NCBI RefSeq assembly: GCF_017876515.1
Contig: NZ_JAGIOC010000001.1
Span: 4,216,001-4,280,000, forward strand
From: Brachybacterium fresconis
GTDB taxonomy: Bacteria > Actinomycetota > Actinomycetes > Actinomycetales > Dermabacteraceae
Direction: 5' to 3'
Length of the DNA: 64,000 nucleotides
The first letter of the stretch is position 1. Each line of letters starts with the position of its first letter. The notes under the pieces were generated by a model. It was not told the origin of the DNA. It made no database searches and saw only the letters and a program-made list of their open reading frames with translations. The translations under genes and the position numbers were made by a program. Below are positions 1-9,079 of this stretch, one piece after another.

Positions 1-1
1 G

Positions 2-1270
2 GGGCTCGTGATGGTGCTGTCCTCGACCGCCGTGCTGAACATCGCCCGCGGCAACTCCGGCTACGCGGGCCTGCTGCGCCAGGGCACCTTCGCCGCCATG
101 GGGCTCGTGCTGCTGGTCGTCGCCGCGTGCCTGCCCCCGGGCTTCTACCGCAAGGCGGCCTGGCCGCTGTTCGGCGTCGGCATCGCGCTCCAGTCGCTCG
201 TGCACACCCCGCTCGGCGTGGCCGTGGACGGCAACCGCAACTGGATCAGCATCGGCGGGCAGACCCTGCAGCCCTCGGAGTTCCTCAAGCTCGCCCTCGC
301 CGTATGGCTGGGGGCGCTGCTGGCCACCAAGCGCCCGCTGCTGCACAAGCCCTTCCACCTGTTCGTGCCGCTGTTCCCCGGGGTGGTGCTCGCCCTCGGC
401 CTGGTGATCCTCGGCCATGACCTGGGCACCACCTTGGTGATGGCCATGCTGGTGGCCGCCGCGGTGTGGGTGGCCGGGGTGCCGCGTCGCTGGTTCATGG
501 CCGCCGGTGTCGCCGGAGTCCTGGCCGTGACCGCGCTGACCATCACCAGCTCCAACCGCATGGCCCGCATCACCAACTGGCTCCACGGCACCTGCCCCGG
601 GGACAGCTGCCTCCAATCCGACCAGGGCCTGATGGGCCTGGCGGAGGGCGGCTGGTGGGGCGTCGGCCTCGGCGAGTCCCGCCAGAAGTGGGGGCGCCTG
701 CCCGCCGCCGAGGACGACTACATCTTCGCGATCATCGGCGAGGAGCTCGGACTGATCGGCACCCTCGGGGTGCTCGCCCTGTTCACGGTGCTGGCCCTGC
801 TCATGTTCCGCATGATCACCCGCATCGACGACCACTTCCTGCAGATCACCATCGCCGGCATCAGCGCCTGGCTGCTGGGCCAGGCCTTCGTGAACATGAT
901 GGTGGTCACCGGGCTGCTGCCGGTGATCGGCGTGCCGCTGCCGTTCATCTCCTCCGGCGGCTCCGCCCTGCTCGCCTCGATGACGGCGCTGGGAGTGCTG
1001 ATCTCCTTCGCCCGCCGCGAGCCCGGTGCGCCCGAGGCGATCAGCGCCCGTCTGGGGTCGGTGCGCCGCTCCATCAGCGTGCTGCCCGCCCCGCGCGACG
1101 CCGCACCGTCCCGCGCCCAGCGCTCGAGCCGTCCGAAGCGCGCGAAGCCGGCCCCGCGCTCCGGCAGCGCGACACGAGCACGCGGCCCGAAGCGCTCGCG
1201 TCGCCCGAAGCGTGCGAACCGTCGGGCGGGCCGCACCTCCCCGTCCGCCTCGTCCCGGAGGACCCGATGA
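2..1270 (+). CDS. ftsW: FtsW, SEDS-family peptidoglycan polymerase (5' end cut by window)
   Basis: SEDS-family integral membrane glycosyltransferase that polymerises lipid II at the division septum with a class B PBP. The reading frame is open to the left edge, so the true start lies outside. Recognisable family segments are QPSEFLKL near the left, IGEELGLIG, and the long LLPVIGVPLPFISSGGSALL-type stretch just before the tail. The last ~85 residues form an Arg/Lys/Pro/Ala-rich cytoplasmic tail of low complexity, much longer than in E. coli FtsW. Its stop overlaps the murG start (ATGA). RodA is the alternative, but the position directly before murG-murC-ftsQ-ftsZ supports FtsW. Confidence 0.93.
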   Translation, partial: GLVMVLSSTAVLNIARGNSGYAGLLRQGTFAAMGLVLLVVAACLPPGFYRKAAWPLFGVGIALQSLVHTPLGVAVDGNRNWISIGGQTLQPSEFLKLALAVWLGALLATKRPLLHKPFHLFVPLFPGVVLALGLVILGHDLGTTLVMAMLVAAAVWVAGVPRRWFMAAGVAGVLAVTALTITSSNRMARITNWLHGTCPGDSCLQSDQGLMGLAEGGWWGVGLGESRQKWGRLPAAEDDYIFAIIGEELGLIGTLGVLALFTVLALLMFRMITRIDDHFLQITIAGISAWLLGQAFVNMMVVTGLLPVIGVPLPFISSGGSALLASMTALGVLISFARREPGAPEAISARLGSVRRSISVLPAPRDAAPSRAQRSSRPKRAKPAPRSGSATRARGPKRSRRPKRANRRAGRTSPSASSRRTR

Positions 1271-2358
1271 CCACCCAGCACCCGCCCCGCATCCTGCTCG
1301 CCGGGGGCGGCAGCGCCGGACACGTCTCCCCGCTGCTCGCCACCGCTGCCCAGATCACCCGCCGCAGCCCGGAGGCCGAGGTGCTCGTCCTGGGCACCCC
1401 GGACGGCCTGGAGACGGACCTCGTCCCGGCCGCCGGCTACGAGCTCGCGACGATCGAGAAGGTCCCCTTCCCGCGCCGTCCCGACGGCGCCGCACTGCGC
1501 TTCCCCGGTCGCTTCGGCGGCACCCTGCGCCAGGTCCGCACCCTGCTGCGCGAGCGCGGCATCGGCGTGGTGGCCGGTTTCGGCGGCTACGTGTGCCCGC
1601 CCGCCTACCTCGCCGCCGCCACGGCGCGGCTGCCCGTCGTGGTCCACGAGGCCAACCGCCGTCCCGGCCTGGCCAACCGGCTCGGCGCCCGTCGGGCCGC
1701 CGCCGTCCTGACCGCCTTCGAGGGCACCCCGCTGCCCCGGGCGCGCCGCATCGGCATGCCGATGCGCGAGGGCATCGCCCACCTCGATCGCGCGGCCCGC
1801 CGCGAGGAGGCCGTGGCGAGCTTCGGCCTCGACCCCGCCCGGCCCGTGCTGCTGGCCACCGGCGGCTCCCTCGGCGCCCTGCGGCTGAACGCCGCCGTGG
1901 CCGCGGCCGCCGGGGCCTTCACCGACGCCGGAGCCCAGATCCTCCACGTCACCGGCCGCGGCAAGGCCGAAGAGATCCGCGAGCACCCCGGCTACCGCGT
2001 GGTGGAGTACGTCAGCGCGATGGAGGACGCCTACGCCGCCGCCGACCTCGCCCTGACCCGCTCCGGCGCCGGCACCGTCAGCGAGCTGACCGCCGTCGGG
2101 CTGCCCGCGGTGCTGGTCCCGCTGCCGATCGGCAACGGCGAACAGGCGCTGAACGGCCAGGAGGTCGTGGCCGCCGGCGGTGCTCTCATGGTGCCCGACG
2201 CGGAGCTCGACGCCGCCCATCTGCGCGAGCAGGTGCTCCCGCTGCTGCAGGACGAACCGCGCCGTCTCGCGATGGCCGAGTCCGCCCGCGCCTTCGGCAT
2301 CACCGACGCCGCCGAGGTGATGGCCGACGTCGTGACCGGCGTCGCACGCCGAGCCTGA
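1267..2358 (+). CDS. murG: MurG, UDP-GlcNAc:lipid I N-acetylglucosaminyltransferase
   Basis: Peripheral membrane GT-B glycosyltransferase that adds GlcNAc to lipid I to make lipid II. At 363 residues it has the usual length. The N-terminal glycine loop GGGSAGHV is at residues 13-20. The C-terminal half carries GGSLGALRLN and the donor-binding segment RSGAGTVSELTAVGLPAVLV followed by PLP. The ATG at 1267 overlaps the ftsW stop by four bases, and upstream continuation of the frame would run inside ftsW, so this start is preferred. It is probably translationally coupled to ftsW. Confidence 0.96.
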   Translation: MTTQHPPRILLAGGGSAGHVSPLLATAAQITRRSPEAEVLVLGTPDGLETDLVPAAGYELATIEKVPFPRRPDGAALRFPGRFGGTLRQVRTLLRERGIGVVAGFGGYVCPPAYLAAATARLPVVVHEANRRPGLANRLGARRAAAVLTAFEGTPLPRARRIGMPMREGIAHLDRAARREEAVASFGLDPARPVLLATGGSLGALRLNAAVAAAAGAFTDAGAQILHVTGRGKAEEIREHPGYRVVEYVSAMEDAYAAADLALTRSGAGTVSELTAVGLPAVLVPLPIGNGEQALNGQEVVAAGGALMVPDAELDAAHLREQVLPLLQDEPRRLAMAESARAFGITDAAEVMADVVTGVARRA

Positions 2359-2381
2359 TCCGGATGCCGAACCCGGCGGAC

Positions 2382-2393
2382 TACGGTGATCCC
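2382..2393 (+). promoter_or_regulatory. Leaderless-type -10 hexamer before murC
   Basis: TACGGT at 2382-2387 ends six bases before the murC ATG at 2394, and no ribosome-binding site lies in between. Transcription starting about 7 bases after the hexamer would begin at the start codon. No clear -35 element is visible. This suggests murC can be transcribed separately from murG. Confidence 0.5.
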
Positions 2394-3926
2394 ATGACCT
2401 CCGACGCACCCCCGACCGGCCCTTCCGGGGCCCCCGCGCCCCGCACGATCCTGCGCCCCGGGGCCGTCATCTCCCAGGCCGACTGGCCCGCCGCGGGCGA
2501 GGTCCGCTCCGTCCACGTCATCCGCATCGGCGGTGCCGGGATGTCCGCCGTCGGCCGTCTCGCCCTCGAGGCCGGGCTCGCCGTCAGCGGCTCCGACTCC
2601 CAGGACGGCCAGTTCATCGCCCCGCTGCGGGCAGCCGGCGCCCGCATCACGATCGGCTTCGACGCCGCCGCTGTGGGGCCGGACGTGGACGTCGTGGTGG
2701 TCTCCACCGCGGTGCGCGCGGACAACCCCGAGGTGATCGCCGCCCGCGAGCGCGGGATCCCCGTCGTCCACCGCGCCGCGGCGCTGGCCGGGCTGCTCGA
2801 CGGACGCGACCTGGTCGCCGTCGCCGGCACGCACGGCAAGACCTCCACCACCGGCATGGCCGTGATGGCGCTGCGCGGCGCCGGCGAGGACCCCGCATGG
2901 GCGCTCGGCGCCGCGGTCCCGGATCTGGGGCGCAACGCCGGCTTCTCCGCTTCGGCGGAGCTCGGCCGGCCCGCTGCCGCCGCGGGGACCGCGGTGATCG
3001 AGGCCGACGAGTCCGACGGCTCCTTCCTCGCCTTCACCCCGGCCTCCCTCGTGGTCACCAATCTCGAGCCCGACCACCTCGACTTCCATGGCGACGCCGC
3101 CACCCTCACCGCCGCCTTCGACGCCGCGGTCGGCCGGCTCCGGCCCGGCGGCACCCTGGTGGTGTGCGCGGACGACGCCGGCGCCCGCAGCCTGGGGGAG
3201 CGGGCCGCGGCCGACGGGATCGCCGTGGCCACGTACGGCGCCGACCCGGGATCCGACTGGCGGATCCTGGACGAGCGCGGCGGTGCCGGGGGTGCCGAGG
3301 TGGAGCTGGGGACCCCGCACGGTCGCCTGCGCCTCGAGCTGTCCGTCGCCGGTCACCACAACGTCCTCAACGCCCTCGGGGCGCTGGCCGCGACCAGCGC
3401 CGTCGTGCCGCCGGGGGACCTCGGAGCCCTGGCCGCAGGCCTGTCGGCCTTCACCGGGGCCGCCCGCCGCTTCGACGTGGCCGGGGTGGCCGGGGACGTC
3501 ACCGTCGTCGACGACTACGCCCACCACCCCCGGGAGGTCTCCGCCACCCTCGCCGCCGCCCGGGGCATCGTCGAGGCGCAGCAGCGCGGAGGACGGGTGC
3601 TGGCGGTCTTCCAGCCCCACCTCTTCTCCCGCACCCGCGACTTCGCGGCGGACTTCGCCGCCGCCCTGGCGACGGCGGACCGCGCCTGGGTGATGCCCGT
3701 CTACGCCGCCCGCGAGGACCCCGATCCGAGCATCGACGCCCGCACCATCACCGATCACCTCACCGGCGAGAAGGTCCGGCCCCTGACCGACCGCGACCAG
3801 ATCCCCGCCGCGGTGCGCGAGGCCGCCCGACCCGGCGACCTGTTGCTCATGCTCGGCGCCGGGGACGTCGTCGAGATCACGCCCGCGGTGATGGCCGCCC
3901 TGGACGCTCCGCGGGAGCAGGGCTGA
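2394..3926 (+). CDS. murC: MurC, UDP-N-acetylmuramate-L-alanine ligase
   Basis: Cytoplasmic ATP-dependent Mur ligase that adds the first amino acid, L-alanine, to UDP-MurNAc. It has 510 residues. It shows the N-terminal Rossmann loop RIGGAGMSAVGRLA (about 44-57), the ATP-binding loop GTHGKTST at 145-152, the Mur ligase motif IEADESDGSF, and HHNVLNALGALAA in the central domain. The ATG at 2394 is chosen because a -10-like hexamer sits six bases upstream and the murG stop is only 35 bases away. Its stop overlaps the ftsQ start by one base (TGATG). Confidence 0.95.
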   Translation: MTSDAPPTGPSGAPAPRTILRPGAVISQADWPAAGEVRSVHVIRIGGAGMSAVGRLALEAGLAVSGSDSQDGQFIAPLRAAGARITIGFDAAAVGPDVDVVVVSTAVRADNPEVIAARERGIPVVHRAAALAGLLDGRDLVAVAGTHGKTSTTGMAVMALRGAGEDPAWALGAAVPDLGRNAGFSASAELGRPAAAAGTAVIEADESDGSFLAFTPASLVVTNLEPDHLDFHGDAATLTAAFDAAVGRLRPGGTLVVCADDAGARSLGERAAADGIAVATYGADPGSDWRILDERGGAGGAEVELGTPHGRLRLELSVAGHHNVLNALGALAATSAVVPPGDLGALAAGLSAFTGAARRFDVAGVAGDVTVVDDYAHHPREVSATLAAARGIVEAQQRGGRVLAVFQPHLFSRTRDFAADFAAALATADRAWVMPVYAAREDPDPSIDARTITDHLTGEKVRPLTDRDQIPAAVREAARPGDLLLMLGAGDVVEITPAVMAALDAPREQG

Positions 3927-4990
3927 TGGCCCGTCGCCCCACCGCCCCGCGTCCGCGAGCGGGCGCCCGCCGCCCCGCGGCTCCCGGAGCGCAGCGCCCC
4001 GCACCGCCGGCCCGGCCCGCCCCGTCGGCCCCGGCGGGGGCGCCGGCCGCCCCGACCCGGGCCTCGGCACCTCCTCCTGACAGCGCGGCCCCGTCGTCCG
4101 CGAGCCCGGCCGCGCCTCCGGCGGGACCGGACGCACCGCGGACCCGCCCCGCGGCCCGTCGGAGCGCCTCCGTGGGCCGCTCCCGCCCCGCTCCGGCGCC
4201 TGCCGAGGCCCCGTCCCCGGCCGACTCCGCGCCGCAGGAGGGCGGCGGTCGCGTGGTCCAGGCCGCCGGCCGCTTCCGCGAGCTGGTCGCCGGTCGTCCC
4301 TGGCGCCGCCGTCGTCGCGCGATCCTCACCACCGCCGCCGCCACGGTGCTCGTCCTCCTCGCCGCCGTCGCCGCGGCGATCTTCCTCCCGGCCCTCCAGG
4401 TCCAGCAGGTCGGCGTCTCCGGCCTCGGCTACGTCGAGGAGGACGAGGTGCTCGCGGCGGTCGAACCCCACCGCGGCGACAGCGTGCTGCTGCTGCCGAC
4501 CTCCGACATCGCGGCGGACGTCGCCGCGGTGCCCGGGGTCCGCGAGGCCGAGGTCGAGCGGTCCTGGCCCGACGGCGTCCGCGTGAGCGTCACCGAGGCC
4601 ACCCCCGTCGGGATGCTGACCCGGACCGATGGCTCCACCGCCGTGGTCGACGCGCAGGGGCAGCAGCTGCCCGAGGCTGCGGCCGAGGGAGCGGAGCTGG
4701 TCCCGATGACGGTCGACGCCGGTGCCGCCGACCCCGAGGGGGCGGCGGTCGCCATGAGCGAGGTGCTGGCGAGCATGCCCGAGGACCTGCGCGGCTCGGT
4801 GCGGTCGGTGACCGCCTCGAGCGCGAGCGACGTCCGCTTCTCCCTCGCTCTCGAGGACGGCGGCACCCGCACGGTCGTGTGGGGCGACGCCGCCGACTCC
4901 GAGCTCAAGGCCGAGGTGGTCCAGGCCCTGCTCGCCGAGCCCGGCACGGAGATCGACGTCTCCTCCCCGGTGGCCCCGGTGACCCGCTGA
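3926..4990 (+). CDS. ftsQ: FtsQ, divisome POTRA-domain protein
   Basis: Bitopic division protein that links early and late divisome proteins. It has 354 residues. Residues 1-~110 are a Pro/Ala/Arg-rich cytoplasmic region of low complexity. One membrane segment follows (about 130-155, hydrophobic Ala/Val/Leu stretch). The POTRA domain begins VQQVGVSGLGYVEEDEVLAAV, and a FtsQ-type beta domain with ERSWPDGVRVSVTEATPVG follows. The long disordered N-terminus is typical of actinobacterial FtsQ. It is coupled to murC by a one-base overlap. FtsA is absent downstream, as is normal in this phylum. Confidence 0.93.
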   Translation: MARRPTAPRPRAGARRPAAPGAQRPAPPARPAPSAPAGAPAAPTRASAPPPDSAAPSSASPAAPPAGPDAPRTRPAARRSASVGRSRPAPAPAEAPSPADSAPQEGGGRVVQAAGRFRELVAGRPWRRRRRAILTTAAATVLVLLAAVAAAIFLPALQVQQVGVSGLGYVEEDEVLAAVEPHRGDSVLLLPTSDIAADVAAVPGVREAEVERSWPDGVRVSVTEATPVGMLTRTDGSTAVVDAQGQQLPEAAAEGAELVPMTVDAGAADPEGAAVAMSEVLASMPEDLRGSVRSVTASSASDVRFSLALEDGGTRTVVWGDAADSELKAEVVQALLAEPGTEIDVSSPVAPVTR

Positions 4991-5065
4991 CGGGCTTTTC
5001 GCGCCCCGTTCTCCGCCCGGCCGTGACGCTGCCGACCCTGCGGGGCCGACACGCGCCCTTTGTAT

Positions 5066-5094
5066 TTGCGTGGGCGTGCTCCCGTCCCTAGCGT
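5066..5094 (+). promoter_or_regulatory. Candidate ftsZ promoter
   Basis: TTGCGT at 5066-5071 and TAGCGT at 5089-5094 are separated by 17 bases, a good sigma-70-type arrangement in a 229-base gap. Transcription would start near 5101, giving a leader of about 120 bases that contains the palindrome at 5127-5145. Seen in sequence; activity is inferred. Confidence 0.55.
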
Positions 5095-5126
5095 CAAAGG
5101 AAAGAAGAGGCGCCCCGAAGTCCAAA

Positions 5127-5145
5127 CCTCAACTCGAGGTTGAGG
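5127..5145 (+). promoter_or_regulatory. Palindrome in the ftsZ leader
   Basis: CCTCAAC-TCGAG-GTTGAGG is a perfect 7-base inverted repeat around a 5-base centre. It is flanked by AAA on the left and GTTT on the right, which extends it with a one-base bulge. It lies about 26 bases after the predicted transcription start. It could be an operator or an RNA hairpin controlling ftsZ dosage. Nothing in the sequence decides between these. Confidence 0.45.
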
Positions 5146-5219
5146 GTTTCGGCAGTCGATGACCAGGCACGACGCAGGCCCCTTTTCCCCATCGAACGAC
5201 AAGAGCAAGGACCCCAAAC

Positions 5220-6554
5220 GTGGCCGGAACCCAGATCTCCCTCGCAGTCATCAAGGTCGTCGGCGTCGGCGGCGGAGGTGTCAATGCTGTCAACCGCATG
5301 ATCGAGTCCGGTATGAAGGGCGTCGAATTCATCGCGATCAACACTGACGCCCAGGCGCTGCTGATGTCCGACGCCGACGTCAAGCTCGACGTCGGCAAGG
5401 ACATCACCCGCGGACTCGGCGCCGGCGCCGACCCCGAGGTCGGCAAGCGGGCCGCCGAGGACCACGCCGAAGAGATCGAAGAGGTGATCCAGGGCGCGGA
5501 CATGGTCTTCGTCACCGCGGGCGAGGGCGGCGGCACCGGCACCGGCGGCGCCCCCGTGGTCGCCAAGATCGCTCGCAGCCTCGGTGCGCTGACCATCGGC
5601 GTGGTCACCCGCCCGTTCACCTTCGAGGGGCGTCGTCGCTCCACGCAGGCGGAGTCGGGCATCGCCGGCCTCCAGGCCGAGGTCGACACGCTCATCGTCA
5701 TCCCGAACGATCGTCTGCTGTCCATCGCGGACAAGCAGGTCTCCATGCTCGACGCTTTCAAGAGCGCCGACCAGGTGCTGCTCTCCGGCGTCCAAGGCAT
5801 CACGGACCTGATCACCACACCCGGGCTGATCAACCTCGACTTCGCCGACGTGAAGTCCGTGATGCAGGGAGCCGGCAGCGCCCTGATGGGCATCGGCTCC
5901 GCGCGGGGCGACGACCGCGCCCTCCAGGCCGCCGAGCTCGCGGTATCCAGTCCGCTGCTGGAGGCCTCGATCGACGGTGCCTACGGCGTGCTGCTGTCCA
6001 TCCAGGGCGGCAGCGACCTGGGTCTGTACGAGGTCTCCGAGGCGGCCCGTCTGGTCCAGGAGGCGGCCCACCCGGACGCGAACATCATCTTCGGCTCCGT
6101 GATCGACGACGCCCTCGGCGACGAGGTGCGGGTGACGGTCATCGCCGCCGGCTTCGAGGGAGGCGGCCCGGCCCCGCGCCAGGACGTCACCCCGCAGCAG
6201 CGTCCGGCCCCGCGCCCCGAGCCCACCCCGGCACCGCGCCCGGCCCCCGCCCCGGCGGAGCAGCGCCCCGCCGGAGCCGGCACCGGTGCGGCCGGCGCCC
6301 CGGGCGCCTGGGGTCTGCCGCAGCAGACCTTCTCGCCCTCCCGCCAGGGCCAGGCCTCCGCCGAGCCGGAGACCGAGGTGATGGAGCCCACCGAGGCCGA
6401 TCAGGAGCAGTCGGGTCAGGGTGCGCCCCAGCAGGCGCAGTTCCCGCCGCAGCCGGCCCCGCGTGCCCCCGAGCAGCAGCCGGCCCGGCCCCCGCAGATC
6501 GAGGAGCCGCCGTCGGACGACGACGACCTCGACCTGCCGTCCTTCCTCAAGTGA
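5220..6554 (+). CDS. ftsZ: FtsZ, tubulin-like cell division GTPase
   Basis: Cytoplasmic GTPase that forms the Z ring. It has 444 residues. The GTP-binding N-terminus has [14 protein letters not shown] (15-28), the tubulin signature GGGTGTG is at 103-109, and the T7 loop NLDFAD is at 205-210. After the globular domain (about residue 320) comes a Pro/Ala/Gln-rich linker of about 115 residues. The conserved C-terminal peptide [12 protein letters not shown], which binds SepF and other partners, closes the protein. GTG at 5220 is used because the protein then begins just before the conserved core; AAGGAC upstream is a weak ribosome-binding site. The stop overlaps pgeF (GTGA). Confidence 0.97.
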   Translation: MAGTQISLAVIKVVGVGGGGVNAVNRMIESGMKGVEFIAINTDAQALLMSDADVKLDVGKDITRGLGAGADPEVGKRAAEDHAEEIEEVIQGADMVFVTAGEGGGTGTGGAPVVAKIARSLGALTIGVVTRPFTFEGRRRSTQAESGIAGLQAEVDTLIVIPNDRLLSIADKQVSMLDAFKSADQVLLSGVQGITDLITTPGLINLDFADVKSVMQGAGSALMGIGSARGDDRALQAAELAVSSPLLEASIDGAYGVLLSIQGGSDLGLYEVSEAARLVQEAAHPDANIIFGSVIDDALGDEVRVTVIAAGFEGGGPAPRQDVTPQQRPAPRPEPTPAPRPAPAPAEQRPAGAGTGAAGAPGAWGLPQQTFSPSRQGQASAEPETEVMEPTEADQEQSGQGAPQQAQFPPQPAPRAPEQQPARPPQIEEPPSDDDDLDLPSFLK

Positions 6555-7303
6555 CGAGCACTCTCCCGGCACGGGCCTCGCGAGTTCGCGGGGCCCGTGC
6601 CCTGTTCACGGGGCGCGCCGGGGGAGTGAGCACCGGGGTCCACGCTGCGCTGAACCTCGCCCGGCATGTCGGCGACGACCCCGCTGCCGTCGAGCGCAAC
6701 CGGGAGCTGGTGGCCGCGGAGATCGGGGCCCCGCTGGTGTTCGTCGACCAGGTCCACTCCGCCGAGGTGCATGTGGTGGCCGACTCCTCGCCGAGCCGCG
6801 GAGCCGCAGAGATCCCTGTCGTCACGGCCGACGCGCTGGTCACTCGGCGCACGGACGTGGCGCTGGCGATCATGGTCGCGGACTGCCTGCCCGTGCTCCT
6901 CGCAGACCCGGTCGCCGGCGTGATCGGCGCCGCCCACGCGGGCCGCGCCGGGCTGCTGGACGGGGTGCTGGAGGCCACGATCGCCGAGATGGTCGAGCTC
7001 GATGCCCGCCCGGGCGACATCACCGCCGACATCGGCCCCTCCATCTGCGGCAGCTGCTACGAGGTGCCCGCACAGATGCAGGAGCAGGCCGCCTCCCGCC
7101 TGCCCGCCGCCCGCGCCCGCACCCGCTGGGGCACCCCCGCCCTCGACCTGCGCGCCGGCGCGATCAGCGTGCTGCGTGCCGCCGGGATCCCGTCGGCCGC
7201 GATCGAGGCCGATCATCCGTGCACCCTGGAGGACGAGAGCCTGTTCTCGTACCGCCGACAGGCCGGCACCGGACGGCTGGCCGGGGTGATCCGGCGGAAC
7301 TGA
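6551..7303 (+). CDS. pgeF: PgeF (YfiH/DUF152), peptidoglycan editing factor
   Basis: Member of the YfiH/PgeF laccase-domain family. The E. coli member is reported to remove wrongly incorporated L-serine peptides from UDP-MurNAc. It has 250 residues, the usual length. Family marks are [20 protein letters not shown] near the N-terminus, [12 protein letters not shown], the metal-site segments [11 protein letters not shown] and [11 protein letters not shown], and [12 protein letters not shown]. The GTG start overlaps the ftsZ stop by four bases, so it is coupled to ftsZ. In many actinobacteria yggS (a PLP-binding protein) follows; here it is missing and the next gene is sepF. Confidence 0.9.
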   Translation: MTSTLPARASRVRGARALFTGRAGGVSTGVHAALNLARHVGDDPAAVERNRELVAAEIGAPLVFVDQVHSAEVHVVADSSPSRGAAEIPVVTADALVTRRTDVALAIMVADCLPVLLADPVAGVIGAAHAGRAGLLDGVLEATIAEMVELDARPGDITADIGPSICGSCYEVPAQMQEQAASRLPAARARTRWGTPALDLRAGAISVLRAAGIPSAAIEADHPCTLEDESLFSYRRQAGTGRLAGVIRRN

Positions 7304-7362
7304 GCGACGCGACACGGGCACGACACGCCGAGCGCCTCCCGAGGTCGTGGAAAACCCTGGGG

Positions 7363-7368
7363 TACTTT
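7363..7368 (+). promoter_or_regulatory. Possible -10 element upstream of sepF
   Basis: TACTTT lies in the 145-base pgeF-sepF gap, in an unusually AT-rich patch for this genome. It is about 80 bases before the sepF start. No good -35 is seen. A leader of about 70 bases would follow, ending in the sepF ribosome-binding site. Confidence 0.3.
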
Positions 7369-7448
7369 CAACGTGCAAGGGCTCCCGCGCACTCCCCGTG
7401 CTTCCCCGGAGCCCAGGTCAGCGCGAACAACAAGCTGGGAGAACTGCG

Positions 7449-7937
7449 ATGGGCAACTGGCGCAACGCCATGGTCGCACTCGGCCTCGCCAACGAGGTCG
7501 ACGACGAGTACTACGAGGACGAGCGGCTCCGCCAGGACGAGGCGGCCGCTCCTGCTCGCCGCACCGAGCGCGGCCCCGAGCCCGCTCCCGAACGGGAGGC
7601 CCAGGTGACCCCGATCCGGCAGCGGTCGAACGTCGTGTCCATGGCCCCGGCAGTGGAGGAGTCGATGCACCGCATCACCACCATCCATCCGCGTTCCTAC
7701 AACGACGCCAAGGCGATCGGCGAGTCCTTCCGTGACGGGGTCCCCGTCATCGTGAACCTCTCGGACATGCAGGACGGCGATGCCAAGCGCATGGTCGACT
7801 TCTGCGCCGGTCTGGTCTTCGGTCTGCGCGGCAGCATCGAGCGCGTCACCTCCAAGGTGTTCCTGCTCTCCCCGGAGTTCGTCCAGGTCGACGGAGACAC
7901 CTCTGCCGACGAGGGCAGCTTCTACAACCAGAGCTGA
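7449..7937 (+). CDS. sepF: SepF, FtsZ membrane anchor
   Basis: Divisome protein that tethers FtsZ to the membrane; it is essential in actinobacteria, which lack FtsA. It has 162 residues. An N-terminal segment [15 protein letters not shown] (the amphipathic membrane helix in this family) is followed by an acidic/basic linker. The SepF core (about residues 72-150) contains [18 protein letters not shown] and [20 protein letters not shown]. The ATG at 7449 is preferred over upstream in-frame starts because of the GGGAGA ribosome-binding site about ten bases before it and the conserved N-terminal helix. yggT follows eight bases later. Confidence 0.94.
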   Translation: MGNWRNAMVALGLANEVDDEYYEDERLRQDEAAAPARRTERGPEPAPEREAQVTPIRQRSNVVSMAPAVEESMHRITTIHPRSYNDAKAIGESFRDGVPVIVNLSDMQDGDAKRMVDFCAGLVFGLRGSIERVTSKVFLLSPEFVQVDGDTSADEGSFYNQS

Positions 7938-7945
7938 GCGCCTTC

Positions 7946-8236
7946 GTGCAGATCGTCGCCGGGGTGCTGTACCTCGCAGTCCTGCTGTATCTGATCGTGC
8001 TCATCGCGCGCCTGGTCCTGGAGTGGATCCAGTCCTTCGCCCGGGAGTACCGACCCAGCGGGCTCGTGCTGGTGCTGTTCGAGGTCGTCTACACGCTGAC
8101 CGACCCGCCCGTGAAGGGTCTGCGGCGGATCATCCCGCCGCTGCGCCTGGGTGCCGTGGCCCTCGACCTGAGCCTCATGATCCTGCTCGTCGTGGGCTGG
8201 ATCCTGCTGTCCGTGCTCTCCGCCTTCACCTTCTGA
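7946..8236 (+). CDS. YggT family membrane protein
   Basis: Small integral membrane protein of the YggT family, 96 residues with two hydrophobic segments (about 5-27 and 70-93). Between them is the family segment DPPVKGLRRIIPPLRLG. Its biochemical role is unknown; it is linked to division only through its constant position between sepF and divIVA. The GTG start at 7946 is eight bases after the sepF stop, so the two are probably on one message. Confidence 0.88.
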   Translation: MQIVAGVLYLAVLLYLIVLIARLVLEWIQSFAREYRPSGLVLVLFEVVYTLTDPPVKGLRRIIPPLRLGAVALDLSLMILLVVGWILLSVLSAFTF

Positions 8237-8283
8237 GGGTGACCGTGGCCCCAGGTGCGTCGTGGGGCGCCCCCGACATCCGC

Positions 8284-8289
8284 TAGGCT
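8284..8289 (+). promoter_or_regulatory. Candidate -10 for divIVA
   Basis: TAGGCT at 8284-8289 resembles the hexamers found before many genes here. It is 55 bases upstream of divIVA, so this transcript would carry a leader of about 48 bases with GAGAAGGTG as ribosome-binding site. No clear -35 is seen. Confidence 0.4.
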
Positions 8290-8344
8290 GTCGGCACCGC
8301 GCTTCACCGCGCATTTCGATCCCAGACTGACGAGAAGGTGACCC

Positions 8345-9079
8345 ATGGCTCTGATGCCCGATGACCTGCTGTCCAAGCGGTTCACCCCGGTTCGGTTCTC
8401 CGAGGGCTATGACATGGACGAGGTGGACAACTACCTCGACAACGACATCCTGCCGCGCCTCCAAGAGCTGATCGACGAGAACAGCCGACTGACCAAGGAG
8501 CTCGAGGAGGCGCACAACCGTCTCGCCGAGGCCGAGTCGGCCCCCGCCTCCGCGGACGCCGCTGCCGCCCCGGACGCCCCCGCCGCCGCGGACATGCCTG
8601 CCGAGGCGGAGGAGACCGACTCGGACGAGGTCATCGACGAGACCCCGGTCTCGTCGACGTCCGCGCAGGACGAAGGCGCCACGGCCCAGCAGGCCGTGGT
8701 CGAGGACGCCCCGGTCGAGGAGGAGCCCGCCGCTGCCCCGGCGCCCGCCGCCGAGACGCCGGACCAGTCCGCGGCCGGCATCATCGCCCTGGCGAACCGT
8801 CTGCACGACGAGCACGTCAAGAACGGCGAGGACGAGCGCGACCGACTGATCACCGAGGCCAATGATGAGCACAAGCGCATCATCGGCGAGGCCGAGGAGA
8901 CGTCCCGCACCACGCTGGCCGACCTCGAGACCAAGAAGGCCGAGCTCGACAAGACGATCGAGGGTCTGCGCAACTTCGAGCGCGACTACCGCAACCGGCT
9001 GCGCAACTACCTGGAGAACCAGCTGCGTGATCTCGACACCAGCGAGACGCAGGACAAGCAGGCGAACTTCGGTCTGTGA
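8345..9079 (+). CDS. divIVA: DivIVA/Wag31 polar growth protein
   Basis: Coiled-coil protein that marks curved membrane at poles and septum and recruits the cell-wall elongation machinery. It has 244 residues. The N-terminal DivIVA domain has the membrane-binding start MALMPDDLLSKRF and the signature GYDMDEVDNYLD. A coiled coil follows (about 38-60), then a long Ala/Glu/Asp/Pro-rich acidic insert (about 65-145). A second coiled coil contains LITEANDEHKRIIGEAEE and LRNYLENQL. The start is supported by GAGAAGG eight bases upstream. The stop overlaps the lspA start. Confidence 0.93.
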   Translation: MALMPDDLLSKRFTPVRFSEGYDMDEVDNYLDNDILPRLQELIDENSRLTKELEEAHNRLAEAESAPASADAAAAPDAPAAADMPAEAEETDSDEVIDETPVSSTSAQDEGATAQQAVVEDAPVEEEPAAAPAPAAETPDQSAAGIIALANRLHDEHVKNGEDERDRLITEANDEHKRIIGEAEETSRTTLADLETKKAELDKTIEGLRNFERDYRNRLRNYLENQLRDLDTSETQDKQANFGL

